Source: Microbacterium binotii (lineage in GTDB: Bacteria > Actinomycetota > Actinomycetes > Actinomycetales > Microbacteriaceae). Taken from it: a stretch of DNA of 64,000 bases. The stretch is taken from the NCBI RefSeq assembly GCF_021398715.1, contig NZ_CP090347.1, forward strand, positions 1,798,001 to 1,862,000, in the 5' to 3' direction. The translations under genes and the position numbers were made by a program. Below the pieces are notes generated by a model that worked only from the letters and a program-made list of their open reading frames with translations, was not told the DNA's origin and did no database searches. This document shows, in pieces, positions 7,906 to 16,343 of this stretch (positions are counted from its first letter, which is position 1; each line of letters begins with the position of its first letter).

Positions 7906-9197
7906 CGTCGCGCCACCTCCTGGTCGCCGTAGCCGAGGATGCGGCGACCGATCATCATGAGCTCGTAGTTCACGAACCAGATCTGCCGGCCGGCCGCGGT
8001 GGGAGCGAAGGCTCGCATGAGCTCGACGGCCTTCTCCATATCGGGTTCGACGACCCCGATCGGGATGCCCGCGTAGGCGAGTCGCGTCGCGATCTGGTGT
8101 GCCTTCTCCCCCGTGACGACATCCACGTGGTCGAACGCACTGAGATCGACGTCGTAGAGCCAGGACACGTCCGGGGTGCCTTCGTCGATGGCCATGAGGA
8201 CGCGCTCGGGAGCACCGTCGAGCGCGTCGACGTTGAGCTGGAGACTCGGGCCGTTCTTGAACATCACGAACTCGACCTGCTCACCCGAACGGTCGCGGCG
8301 CAGCGGCACGAGCTCACCTCGGCCGTAGGCCGGCGTCATCTGGGAGAAGCCCGCTGCAGCAGCGTCTGCCCGAAAGGCCTCACCAAGGACGTGACGAGCA
8401 GTGCTGATCGCGGCCGCCGCATCCACCGCATAGTGGAGCCCGCGAGCCGGCAGCGTCACGGCGATCGGCCGGCCGTCGAGCGTGATCTCGACATTGCGAC
8501 CGGTCACCGCGGTGACCTCGCTCTCGGCCGGATGGTCGAGAGCGCCGACCGTACCGCTGCGCGTGTCGGCGGCGTTGTTCAGTCCGTGTGCCGACGCGGC
8601 GACGACCTCGCGGGAAGCGCCGAAGAACGAGACCGGAGACCGCAGCGCGGCGGCGTCGATCTTGCTGAGGTACGGGTCGTCGCGGTTGACCACCACGCGC
8701 ACGGATGCACGGGTCGCTGCGTCGAGCATCATGTCGGCGACCCGCTCGGTCTCGTAGAAGCGATAGAGCTGGTCGACCTGCACGTTGAGCGCGACGATGA
8801 CGCGGGGTGACAGGATGTCGGCGAGATCCGCCGCGTACCCTTCGTCCACCTCGAGCACGGCCACGTCGGCCCGGACCTTGCCGGTGGGGGTCGCTTCGGC
8901 CAGGAGCGCGCTGGTGACTCCCTGGGGCAGATTCGCGCCGGTCGGGTTGGTGAACACGCGAAGTCCGTGGGCGCGCAGCACCTCGCTGACCATGTGCGTG
9001 GTCGTCGTCTTCCCGTTGGAGCCGAGGACGAAGACCACGCCGTACGGGAACTGCGCCGCGAGGCTGCTCAGCAGGGTCGGCGCAAGACGGTTGGCGAGGT
9101 AGCCCGGGAAGGCCGACCCGCCACCACGCAGACGCGTGGCGAAGCGGGCGGCCTTGCCTGCGAGCACCGCGGGGACATAACGGATGCTGCCGCTCAC
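7902..9197 (-). CDS. MurT-like Mur ligase (lipid II D-Glu alpha-carboxyl activating enzyme), zinc ribbon lost
   Basis: A 431-residue Mur-ligase-family protein with a DUF1727 C-terminal domain. It shows the P-loop GSNGKTTTT (residues 59-67), TNPTGANLPQG, EVDEG, the NRDDP loop, YGRGELV, a KNGPS segment in place of the usual KNPAG, and DVSWLYDVD. The canonical enzyme activates the D-Glu alpha-carboxyl of lipid II with ATP, and GatD supplies ammonia. Here the central region, about residues 192-250, which normally carries a four-cysteine zinc ribbon, has no cysteine, and none occurs anywhere in the protein. GTG start at 9197, only 7 nt after the sigA stop. The ATPase part looks functional, so I infer a ligase with a changed acceptor or amine donor. 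Confidence 0.88.
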   Translation of the reverse strand: MSGSIRYVPAVLAGKAARFATRLRGGGSAFPGYLANRLAPTLLSSLAAQFPYGVVFVLGSNGKTTTTHMVSEVLRAHGLRVFTNPTGANLPQGVTSALLAEATPTGKVRADVAVLEVDEGYAADLADILSPRVIVALNVQVDQLYRFYETERVADMMLDAATRASVRVVVNRDDPYLSKIDAAALRSPVSFFGASREVVAASAHGLNNAADTRSGTVGALDHPAESEVTAVTGRNVEITLDGRPIAVTLPARGLHYAVDAAAAISTARHVLGEAFRADAAAAGFSQMTPAYGRGELVPLRRDRSGEQVEFVMFKNGPSLQLNVDALDGAPERVLMAIDEGTPDVSWLYDVDLSAFDHVDVVTGEKAHQIATRLAYAGIPIGVVEPDMEKAVELMRAFAPTAAGRQIWFVNYELMMIGRRILGYGDQEVARR

Positions 9198-9204
9198 GCC
9201 CCGA

Positions 9205-10548
9205 TCACTCCAGGTAGTCGCGCAGCGACTGCGAGCGGCTGGGGTGCCGCAGCTTCGCCATGGTCTTCGATTCGATCTGACGGATCCGCTCGCGCGTCAC
9301 ACCGAACGTGTCGCCGATCTGGTCGAGGGTCTTGGGCTGGCCGTCGCCGAGACCGAAGCGCATGCGGATGACGCCCGCCTCGCGCTCGCTCAGGGAGTCC
9401 AGCAGGGACTCGAGCTGACGCTGCAGCATCGTGAAGCCCACCGCGTCGGCGGGGACCACGGCCTCGGTGTCCTCGATGAGGTCACCGAACTCGCTGTCGC
9501 CGTCTTCACCCAGCGGCGTGTGCAGGGAGATCGGCTCACGGCCGTACTTCTGCACCTCGATGACCTTCTCGGGGGTCATGTCGAGCTCGCGGCTGAGCTC
9601 CTCGGGCGTGGGCTCGCGGCCGAGGTCCTGGAGCATCTGACGCTGCACGCGAGCCAGCTTGTTGATGACCTCGACCATGTGCACCGGGATGCGGATGGTG
9701 CGCGCCTGGTCGGCCATGGCGCGGGTGATGGCCTGACGGATCCACCACGTCGCGTAGGTCGAGAACTTGAAGCCCTTGGTGTAGTCGAACTTCTCCACGG
9801 CGCGGATGAGGCCGAGGTTGCCCTCCTGGATGAGGTCCAGGAACTGCATGCCGCGTCCGGTGTAGCGCTTCGCGAGCGACACGACCAGACGCAGGTTGGC
9901 ACCCAGCAGGTGGCTCTTGGCGCGCTGCCCGTCGCGGGCGACCCACTGCAGGTCGAGGCCGAGCTGCGTCGACTTCTCGGCCGCCGACATCTTCGACAGC
10001 TTCTCTTCGGCGAACAGACCCGCCTCGATCCGCATGGCGAGCTCGACCTCTTCGGCCGCGTTCAACAGCGGGACCTTACCGATCTGCTTCAGGTAGTCCT
10101 TGACCGGGTCCGCGGTGGCGCCGGTGATCTGCGTCGAGTAGACCGGAACGTCGTCCTCGTCGCTCGAGGAGATGACGATGGCGCCGGTGGGAAGCGGCTC
10201 GCTGAAGGCGGGCTTGGTGTTCTCACCGTCTTCGTCGTCGGCATCGTCGTCGGACGCCTTGGCGCTCTTCTTCTCGCCCGCCGGCTGCTGCTCGTCGCCC
10301 TCTTCGGCGTCGTCGCTGTCATCGACCTCGACGTCCACGTCGACGTCGTCCTCGAACTCTTCCTCGTCGTCGGCGGCTGCCTTCTTCTTGGCGGGCGCCT
10401 TCTTCGCCGGGGCCTTCTTGGCCGGAGCCTTCTTCGCGGGCGCCTTCTTGGCCGGCGCCGCGGTCTCGGTCGCCGTGTCGACGACCTCCTCGTCACCCGG
10501 CGTCGCGGTCTTCCGCGAGCGGGATTCGGTCTTCGTGCCAGGAGTCAC
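9205..10548 (-). CDS. sigA: principal RNA polymerase sigma factor (SigA/RpoD/HrdB type)
   Basis: A 447-residue sigma-70 group 1 factor that directs RNA polymerase to housekeeping promoters. The N-terminus is a low-complexity Lys/Ala/Pro repeat (AKKAP units, about residues 33-55) followed by a long acidic Asp/Glu stretch. Regions 1.2 ([16 protein letters not shown]), 2 ([20 protein letters not shown] and [14 protein letters not shown]), 3 and 4.2 ([19 protein letters not shown]) follow in order. The GTG start at 10548 has AAAGG 6 nt upstream. It is followed without a terminator by the MurT/GatD/racemase genes, so sigA transcripts may extend through them. Confidence 0.95.
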   Translation of the reverse strand: MTPGTKTESRSRKTATPGDEEVVDTATETAAPAKKAPAKKAPAKKAPAKKAPAKKKAAADDEEEFEDDVDVDVEVDDSDDAEEGDEQQPAGEKKSAKASDDDADDEDGENTKPAFSEPLPTGAIVISSSDEDDVPVYSTQITGATADPVKDYLKQIGKVPLLNAAEEVELAMRIEAGLFAEEKLSKMSAAEKSTQLGLDLQWVARDGQRAKSHLLGANLRLVVSLAKRYTGRGMQFLDLIQEGNLGLIRAVEKFDYTKGFKFSTYATWWIRQAITRAMADQARTIRIPVHMVEVINKLARVQRQMLQDLGREPTPEELSRELDMTPEKVIEVQKYGREPISLHTPLGEDGDSEFGDLIEDTEAVVPADAVGFTMLQRQLESLLDSLSEREAGVIRMRFGLGDGQPKTLDQIGDTFGVTRERIRQIESKTMAKLRHPSRSQSLRDYLE

Positions 10549-10748
10549 GGTTCACCTTTCACCGACGCGATCACGCCGGTCGTTCTCGAACACGAGTAAG
10601 ACCCTTGTCAAGTCCGGAGCGGGAAACTCCTTGATCGACAACGGGCCGGTGCTCTATTGTCTCATACCCCCGACCGCGGCTTTGCACGCGCGGCCTGCTC
10701 CCCTTGACAACACCCCCGCATCCCCCTGCATTCCCCCGACGCCTGGCG
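10549..10748 (-). promoter_or_regulatory. upstream region of sigA
   Basis: A 200-nt gap between the PAC2 gene and sigA. A TTGACA hexamer lies on the minus strand at 10606-10611, but I find no good -10 box at the expected spacing. Other AT-richer steps occur near 10655-10665. It should contain the sigA promoter or promoters; the exact sites are not resolved by eye. Confidence 0.35.
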
Positions 10749-11678
10749 TCAGCCGAAACTCGGTCCTCGTTGATCGTCGTCATGGGAGCCGTTGGCGAGG
10801 AAGCGTTCCAGCTCCGCCGCGATCTCGTCCGCGCTGGGCAGATCCGCCTCGTGCAGGAGAGGCGTGGCCATCGTCGCACCCGCCATGTAGGCGTCGTAAC
10901 GCTCCTCAAGGCCCGTGAGCATCGTGGTGAGTTCGTCGCTCGCACCCACCTGCTCGCCGACCTTCGACAGGAAGTCCTCGTTCTGCTCGCGCAGGTCGTC
11001 GACAGCGAAGACCAGACCGGTGGCGGCCGTGATGCTGTCGAGCGCGGTGATGGCGGATGCGGGGTACTCGGTGTCGCTGAGGTAGTGCGGGACCAACAGG
11101 ACGAATCCGGCGACGGAGTGACCGGAGGCGACGAAACGGTACTCGAGCAGATGCCCGACCGTCGCGGGCACGGTCGTGCGCGGCTTCCAGACCGAGTGCG
11201 CCTCGGTGAGGGCCGCCCGGTTTCCCGACACCGTCGTGCCCAAGGGGCGCGTGTGCGGCACCGGCATACCGATCGCGTGCACCCACGTGACCGACGAGAC
11301 GGCGAAAGCCGTCGCCGCACCCACGACCGCGTCGACGAACCCCTCCCACGCGAAGTCGGGCTCATAACCGGCCAGCAGGAGGAACGGACGCGAGAGCGCG
11401 TCGTAGGCCAGCGAGAGTTCGAGACGTGCCGGACGGTAGTCCGTGAGGTGGTCGGCGTCGAAGGTGATCTGTGGTCTGCGCGCGCGGTAGTCGAGCAGGA
11501 CGTCGTTCTCGAAGCGCAGCAGGACGGCGGGGCTCGCCTCATCGCGCAGATACCCGATCGACTGGGACACGGCGGAACCCGCATCCGTGAAACCCGTCAG
11601 CAGGATCACGAGCGGCAACCCGGCGGGCACCGCGGGCGCGTCATCGACGCTCACGTACAGCGGCGGGTTCCAGGACAT
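10749..11678 (-). CDS. PAC2 family protein (proteasome assembly chaperone 2-like)
   Basis: A 309-residue actinobacterial PAC2-family protein, recognisable from LPLVILLTGFTDAGSA near the start, VSSVTWVHAIGMPVPHTRP in the middle, and SVAGFVLLVPHYLSDTEYP with AITALDSI later. Bacterial PAC2 proteins are related to archaeal and eukaryotic proteasome assembly chaperones. Their bacterial role is not settled. The ATG at 11678 is chosen because no in-frame start lies close upstream, but GGAGG sits only 1 nt before it, an unusually short gap. The frame stays open far beyond the start through the antisense of pepA, which is not coding. It diverges from pepA. Confidence 0.85.
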   Translation of the reverse strand: MSWNPPLYVSVDDAPAVPAGLPLVILLTGFTDAGSAVSQSIGYLRDEASPAVLLRFENDVLLDYRARRPQITFDADHLTDYRPARLELSLAYDALSRPFLLLAGYEPDFAWEGFVDAVVGAATAFAVSSVTWVHAIGMPVPHTRPLGTTVSGNRAALTEAHSVWKPRTTVPATVGHLLEYRFVASGHSVAGFVLLVPHYLSDTEYPASAITALDSITAATGLVFAVDDLREQNEDFLSKVGEQVGASDELTTMLTGLEERYDAYMAGATMATPLLHEADLPSADEIAAELERFLANGSHDDDQRGPSFG

Positions 11679-11747
11679 TCCTCCATGGTACGAGGCCGCG
11701 AACGCGCAACGGCCGGTGTGGGCCGTCTCTACTCGCTTCGGCGTCCT

Positions 11748-11753
11748 TAGGAT
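11748..11753 (+). promoter_or_regulatory. -10 box of a probable leaderless pepA transcript
   Basis: TAGGAT lies 6 nt before the pepA ATG at 11760, so transcription would start at or next to the start codon. GGAG lies between the box and the ATG and could also serve a slightly longer transcript. No clear -35 is visible. Confidence 0.5.
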
Positions 11754-11759
11754 GGAGTC

Positions 11760-13229
11760 ATGCCGTTCCCGGATCTGCACTTCACCTCGGCCCCTCTCAC
11801 CGACAGCACCGCGGACGCGCTGCTGTTGGCGCTGCCTCCGCTCGACGACGCGTTCTACGACGACGGGCTCGGCCAGGCGATGCGCGACACATTGGATGCG
11901 GTGGGCTTCACCGGTGCCCCCGGGTCCGTGCAGCGCGTGGTGCTGCCCGGAGCGGCGGAGCTTCCCTCCATCCCCGTCGCCGTCGTCGGCACCGGCGCCG
12001 CCCCCGATGGCGGGGCGTTGCGCTTCGCCGCGGGCGCGGGCGTCCGCACACTCGTCGGCTTCGCCTCGCTCTCGCTCGCCGCACCGTCCGTCACCGGCGG
12101 GGCACGCGAGCTCGCGGAGGGCGCGGGCCTCGGCGGCTATCGTTTCGCGGGCTACAAGAGCTCCACGGGCAAGACCCGCGCCGCGACGGTGACCGTGCAC
12201 GCCGACGGATCCGAGGCCGACCTCGCCGCCGCGCGGGCGACCGCATCCGCCGCCGCCGTCGTGAAAGACCTCGTGTCCACGCCCGCCGAGTGGCTGGGCC
12301 CGGCCGATCTGGCGAACCAGGCCGCCGAGCTGGTCGCTGGTCTCCCCATCACGGTCGAGGTCTACGACGAGGTGCGGCTTCGCGAAGAGGGCTTCGGCGG
12401 GATCCTCGGCGTCGGCCAGGGCTCCGACCGTCCGCCGCGACTCGTCCGCCTCGATTACTCCCCCACCGACGCGAAGCGGCACATCGCGCTCGTCGGCAAG
12501 GGCATCACGTTCGACACCGGCGGCCTCTCACTCAAGCCCGCCGCGTCCATGGTCGGGATGAAGTACGACATGTGCGGCGCCGCGACCGTCCTCGCCGTCG
12601 TCCGGGCGGCGGCCCAGCTCGCCGCGGATGCCCGCGTGACGGCCTGGCTCTGCGTCGCCGACAACATGCCTTCCGGCCGTGCGACCCGCCCGGGCGACGT
12701 CCTGCGGATGGCCGACGGAACGACGGTCGAAGTACTCAACACGGATGCGGAGGGCCGCCTCGTCCTGGGCGACGGCCTCGTCGCGGCCAGCCGTGAGAAC
12801 CCCGATCTGATCATCGATGTCGCCACTCTGACGGGCGCCATCACCGTCGCGCTCGGAAACCGACTCACCGGCGTCATGGGTTCCGATGACGCCGTCGCCG
12901 AGTACCTCGAGTCAGCGGAGCGGGTCTCCGAGCTCTCCTGGCGTCTGCCGCTGCCCGCGCACATGGAAGAAGAGCTCGACTCCCCGATCGCCGACATGGT
13001 CAACGCCAAGATCGGCGACCCCGCGGCGGGCTCGTTGTTCGCCGGCCTCTTCCTGCAGCGGTTCGTCGGCCGCACCGACGGCCCCGAATCACCGCGCATC
13101 CCCTGGGTGCACCTGGACATCGCGGGCGTCGGAATGAACAAGGGCGCGGGCTACGGCTTCACCGACAAGGGGCCCACCGCCGCCACCGTTCGCAGCCTCA
13201 TCGACCTCGTCGCCGGATCCTCCCGGTGA
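11760..13229 (+). CDS. pepA: leucyl aminopeptidase (M17 family)
   Basis: A 489-residue cytosolic aminopeptidase that removes N-terminal residues from peptides using two metal ions. The C-terminal catalytic domain has GKGITFDTGGLSLKPA (metal-binding Lys and Asp), MKYDMCGAATVL and the family signature NTDAEGRLVLGDGL. Residues 1-170 form the less conserved N-terminal domain. The length is normal for the family. Its TGA overlaps the GTG of lpd by 4 nt (GTGA), so the two are translationally coupled, as commonly seen in this group. Confidence 0.95.
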   Translation: MPFPDLHFTSAPLTDSTADALLLALPPLDDAFYDDGLGQAMRDTLDAVGFTGAPGSVQRVVLPGAAELPSIPVAVVGTGAAPDGGALRFAAGAGVRTLVGFASLSLAAPSVTGGARELAEGAGLGGYRFAGYKSSTGKTRAATVTVHADGSEADLAAARATASAAAVVKDLVSTPAEWLGPADLANQAAELVAGLPITVEVYDEVRLREEGFGGILGVGQGSDRPPRLVRLDYSPTDAKRHIALVGKGITFDTGGLSLKPAASMVGMKYDMCGAATVLAVVRAAAQLAADARVTAWLCVADNMPSGRATRPGDVLRMADGTTVEVLNTDAEGRLVLGDGLVAASRENPDLIIDVATLTGAITVALGNRLTGVMGSDDAVAEYLESAERVSELSWRLPLPAHMEEELDSPIADMVNAKIGDPAAGSLFAGLFLQRFVGRTDGPESPRIPWVHLDIAGVGMNKGAGYGFTDKGPTAATVRSLIDLVAGSSR

Positions 13230-14596
13230 CCGTCCGCAGCGTCGACGTCGCCATCATCGGCGGCGGCAGCGGAGGATATGCGGCTGCTCTGCGCGCCGCG
13301 GAACTGGGCAAGAAGGTCGTCGTCATCGAAGCCGACAAGGTCGGCGGCACGTGCCTGCACCGAGGATGCGTGCCCACCAAGGCGCTCCTGCACGTCGGTG
13401 AGACGGCGGATGCGGTCCGCGAGGGGCCCTCGCTGGGCGTGAAGGCGACGCTCGACGCGATCGACGTGCCCGCGATGCACGCGTTCCGCACCGATCTGGT
13501 CGCGAAGAAGTACAAGGGCCTTCAGGGCCTCCTGTCCGCGCGCGACGTGGAGATCGTGTCCGGCCACGGCCGGATCGCCTCACCTGGCGTCGTCGAGGTG
13601 GAGGGCGAGACGATCGCGGCCACCGACATCATCGTCGCCACGGGCGCTCGCACCCGCACCCTGGGGATCGAGCTCGGTGGCCGCATCCTCTCCAGCGAGA
13701 CGGCACTCGAGCTCGATGAGGTCCCGTCCCACGCGATCGTGCTGGGCGGCGGCGTCATCGGCGTGGAGTTCGCCAGTCTATGGCGCTCCCTCGGAGCCGA
13801 GGTCACGGTCGTCGAGGCCGCCGACAGCCTCGTTCCTGCGGAGGACGAGGTCCTGCGCCAGCAGCTCTCCCGCGCATTCCGCCGTCGCGGCATCCAGACC
13901 CGGCTCGGTTCCCCCTTCGTCGCCGTCACGCAGGATGCACAGCAGGTTCGCGCCGAGCTGGCGGACGGGACCGTGCTCACCGGCGACTATCTGCTGGTGG
14001 CCGTCGGGCGTGAACCCGCGGCCGACGGCATCGGGCTCGAGGAGGCCGGAGTCGTCCTCGATCGCGGCTTCGTGGTCGTCGACGAGCTGCTCCGCACGAC
14101 GGTTCCCGGAATCTGGGCCGTCGGCGACATCGTGGCGGGCCCGCAGCTCGCGCACCGCGGGTTCCAGCACGGCATCGCCGTAGCCGAGCGGATCGCGGGC
14201 CAGCACCCGACGGTCGTCTCGGACGAGCTCGTGCCGCGCGTGGTGTACAGCTCGCCCGAACTCGCGTCGGTCGGCATCACACGCCGGGCGGCCGAGGAGC
14301 GTTACGGCGCCGACGGCATCCGCGTCGTCGATTACAACCTCGCGGGCAACGCACGCACCGAAATCCTGGGCGGCGGCGGTGTCGCGCGGGTGATCCGGCG
14401 CGTCGACGGCCCGGTGGTGGGCGTCCATCTCGCGGGCCCGAGAGTGGGCGAGCTGATCACCGAGGCGCAGCTGGTGATCGGCTGGGACGCACACCCCGAG
14501 GATGTCGTCCCCTTCATCCACGCGCACCCCACTCAGAGCGAGGCGCTGTCCGAAGCGTTCCTGGCTCTGGCAGGCAAGCCCCTGCACACGCTATGA
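13226..14596 (+). CDS. lpd: dihydrolipoyl dehydrogenase (E3)
   Basis: A 456-residue FAD-dependent enzyme that reoxidises dihydrolipoyl groups of 2-oxoacid dehydrogenase complexes, with NAD as acceptor. It has the FAD-binding GGGSGGYAAALRAAELG at the N-terminus, the redox-active disulfide GGTCLHRGCVPTK, a second dinucleotide fold (LGGGVIGVEFASLW), WAVGDIVAGPQLAHRG, and the C-terminal dimer-interface catalytic pair in HAHPTQSEAL. The GTG start overlaps the pepA stop. sucB follows 55 nt later with its own likely promoter. The context suggests service for the 2-oxoglutarate and pyruvate dehydrogenase complexes. Confidence 0.95.
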   Translation: MTVRSVDVAIIGGGSGGYAAALRAAELGKKVVVIEADKVGGTCLHRGCVPTKALLHVGETADAVREGPSLGVKATLDAIDVPAMHAFRTDLVAKKYKGLQGLLSARDVEIVSGHGRIASPGVVEVEGETIAATDIIVATGARTRTLGIELGGRILSSETALELDEVPSHAIVLGGGVIGVEFASLWRSLGAEVTVVEAADSLVPAEDEVLRQQLSRAFRRRGIQTRLGSPFVAVTQDAQQVRAELADGTVLTGDYLLVAVGREPAADGIGLEEAGVVLDRGFVVVDELLRTTVPGIWAVGDIVAGPQLAHRGFQHGIAVAERIAGQHPTVVSDELVPRVVYSSPELASVGITRRAAEERYGADGIRVVDYNLAGNARTEILGGGGVARVIRRVDGPVVGVHLAGPRVGELITEAQLVIGWDAHPEDVVPFIHAHPTQSEALSEAFLALAGKPLHTL

Positions 14597-14610
14597 GGCT
14601 TCGGCTTCAC

Positions 14611-14616
14611 TAAGCT
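14611..14616 (+). promoter_or_regulatory. -10 box before sucB
   Basis: TAAGCT starts 14 nt after the lpd stop and would give a short untranslated leader of about 30 nt ending in GAAGGAG before the sucB ATG. It would let sucB be expressed apart from pepA-lpd. No good -35 is seen. Confidence 0.4.
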
Positions 14617-14651
14617 AGACACCGATATCGCAGTTCGAAGGAGCAAATCCC

Positions 14652-16331
14652 ATGAGCACTTCCGTTGTCCTCCCCGCTCTCGGCGAGAGCGTCACCGAGG
14701 GAACGGTCACCCGCTGGCTCAAGAATGTGGGTGACACGGTGGAGGCGGACGAGGGTCTGCTCGAGATCTCCACCGACAAGGTCGACACCGAGATCCCCTC
14801 GCCGGTCAGCGGCGTCATCGAAGAGATCTTCTTCCAGGAGGACGACACCGTCGAGGTGGGCGCCGTCCTCGCCAAGATCGGCGACGGCTCCGCCGCTGCG
14901 GCACCGGCCGCAGAGCCCGAGGTGGCCGCCGCTCCCGAGCCCGCCGCAGAGGAAGCCGCTCCCTCGCCCGCGCCCGCCGCATCCGGTGGCCGTGACGTCG
15001 TTCTGCCGGAGCTCGGCGAGAGCGTCACCGAGGGCACCGTCACGCGCTGGCTCAAGGCCGTGGGCGACGAGGTCGCCGTGGACGAGCCGCTGCTCGAGAT
15101 CTCCACCGACAAGGTCGACACCGAGATCCCCGCGCCGTTCGCCGGCACGCTGCAGGCCATTCTCGTCCAGGAGGACGAGACGGTCGCCGTCGGAAGCCCG
15201 CTCGCCCGCATCGGCGACGGCGCTGCTCCGGCCGCCGAGGCCGCTCCCGAGGCTCCGTCCACGGAGAAGCCCGTCGAGGTCGAAGAGACGGAGGCCGCGG
15301 CCCCCGCCACGCCCGCCCCCGCTGCTGCGCCGGCCCCGGCCGCTGCTCCGGCACCCGCACCGGCCCCCGCCGCTGCTCCGGCACCGGCCCCCGCGGCCGA
15401 GACCTCGGGGGCCGAGGGCTCGGGCTACGTGACGCCGCTCGTGCGCCGCCTCGCCGCCCAGCAGGGCGTCGACCTCTCGACCGTCACCGGGTCGGGCGTC
15501 GGCGGACGCATCCGCAAGGAGGACGTGCTCAAGGCGGCCGAGGCTGCGGCCGCTCCCGCTGCGGCATCCGCACCCGCGGCACCGGCCGCGACCAAGGCTC
15601 CCGTCGAGGTGTCCGAGCTCCGCGGTACGACGCAGCCCATGTCGCGTCTGCGCAAGGTGCTCGCCAAGCGCGCCGTCGAGTCGATGCAGGCCACCGCGCA
15701 ACTCACGACCGTGGTCGAGGTCGACGTGACGAAGGTCGCGCTCTTCCGCGACGGCGTCAAGAACGAGTTCCAGCAGAAGACGGGCGACAAGCTCTCCTTC
15801 CTGCCGTTCTTCGTCCTGGCCGCCGCCGAGGCGTTGAAGACGTACCCCGTCATCAACGCGACCGTCGACGGCGAGCAGATCGTCTACCCGTCGAGCGAGA
15901 ACATCTCGATCGCGGTCGACACGGAGCGCGGCCTGCTGACGCCGGTCGTGCGCGAGGCGGGCGACAAGAACCTCGCCCAGATCGCTCACGACATCGCTGA
16001 CCTCGCGGCCCGCACGCGCGACAACAAGCTGAAGCCCGACGAGCTCGCCGGTGGCACCTTCACGGTCACGAACACGGGCTCCCGCGGCGCGCTGTTCGAC
16101 ACCCCGGTCGTGTTCCTGCCGCAGTCCGCGATCCTCGGCACGGGCACCGTCGTCAAGCGCCCCGGCGTCGTGACGGTCGACGGCAAGGACGCGTTCTCGG
16201 TCCGCTCGTACGTGTACCTGGCTCTGTCGTACGACCACCGGATCATCGACGGCGCCGACGCGGCACGCTTCCTGTCCGCGATGAAGACGCGCCTCGAGAC
16301 GGCCGACTTCGCCGGAGATCTCGGGATCTGA
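14652..16331 (+). CDS. sucB: 2-oxoglutarate dehydrogenase E2, dihydrolipoamide succinyltransferase
   Basis: A 559-residue E2 enzyme with two N-terminal lipoyl domains, whose lipoylated lysines are Lys43 and Lys154, both in STDKVDTEI. The two domains are close copies of each other. A long Ala/Pro linker (about residues 215-255) leads to the E3-binding domain ([25 protein letters not shown]). The acyltransferase domain ends with the catalytic His529 in [10 protein letters not shown]. It moves the succinyl (or acetyl) group from E1 onto CoA. In actinobacteria this E2 can serve both pyruvate and 2-oxoglutarate complexes, and aceE is in this window. GAAGGAG precedes the ATG. Confidence 0.93.
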   Translation: MSTSVVLPALGESVTEGTVTRWLKNVGDTVEADEGLLEISTDKVDTEIPSPVSGVIEEIFFQEDDTVEVGAVLAKIGDGSAAAAPAAEPEVAAAPEPAAEEAAPSPAPAASGGRDVVLPELGESVTEGTVTRWLKAVGDEVAVDEPLLEISTDKVDTEIPAPFAGTLQAILVQEDETVAVGSPLARIGDGAAPAAEAAPEAPSTEKPVEVEETEAAAPATPAPAAAPAPAAAPAPAPAPAAAPAPAPAAETSGAEGSGYVTPLVRRLAAQQGVDLSTVTGSGVGGRIRKEDVLKAAEAAAAPAAASAPAAPAATKAPVEVSELRGTTQPMSRLRKVLAKRAVESMQATAQLTTVVEVDVTKVALFRDGVKNEFQQKTGDKLSFLPFFVLAAAEALKTYPVINATVDGEQIVYPSSENISIAVDTERGLLTPVVREAGDKNLAQIAHDIADLAARTRDNKLKPDELAGGTFTVTNTGSRGALFDTPVVFLPQSAILGTGTVVKRPGVVTVDGKDAFSVRSYVYLALSYDHRIIDGADAARFLSAMKTRLETADFAGDLGI

Positions 16332-16343
16332 CCTTTCCCGCAC

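Noticed and set aside
10549-10580. Nine-codon ORF ending in GTGA at the sigA start
   Set aside because: Although it resembles the aceE arrangement, it is very short, lacks a promoter at the right distance and is easily explained by chance.
10749-11678. PAC2 gene as evidence of a proteasome locus
   Set aside because: No proteasome subunit, Mpa or Pup gene is nearby; the gene is part of a conserved sigA neighbourhood.
11679-12482. Long minus-strand open frame extending the PAC2 gene upstream
   Set aside because: It is antisense to pepA, low in recognisable motifs and rich in Gly/Arg/Ala, a common artefact in high-GC DNA.
14610-16343. 577-codon minus-strand open frame opposite sucB
   Set aside because: It mirrors the repetitive lipoyl and linker regions of sucB, has repeated Gly/Arg/Leu content and no independent support.
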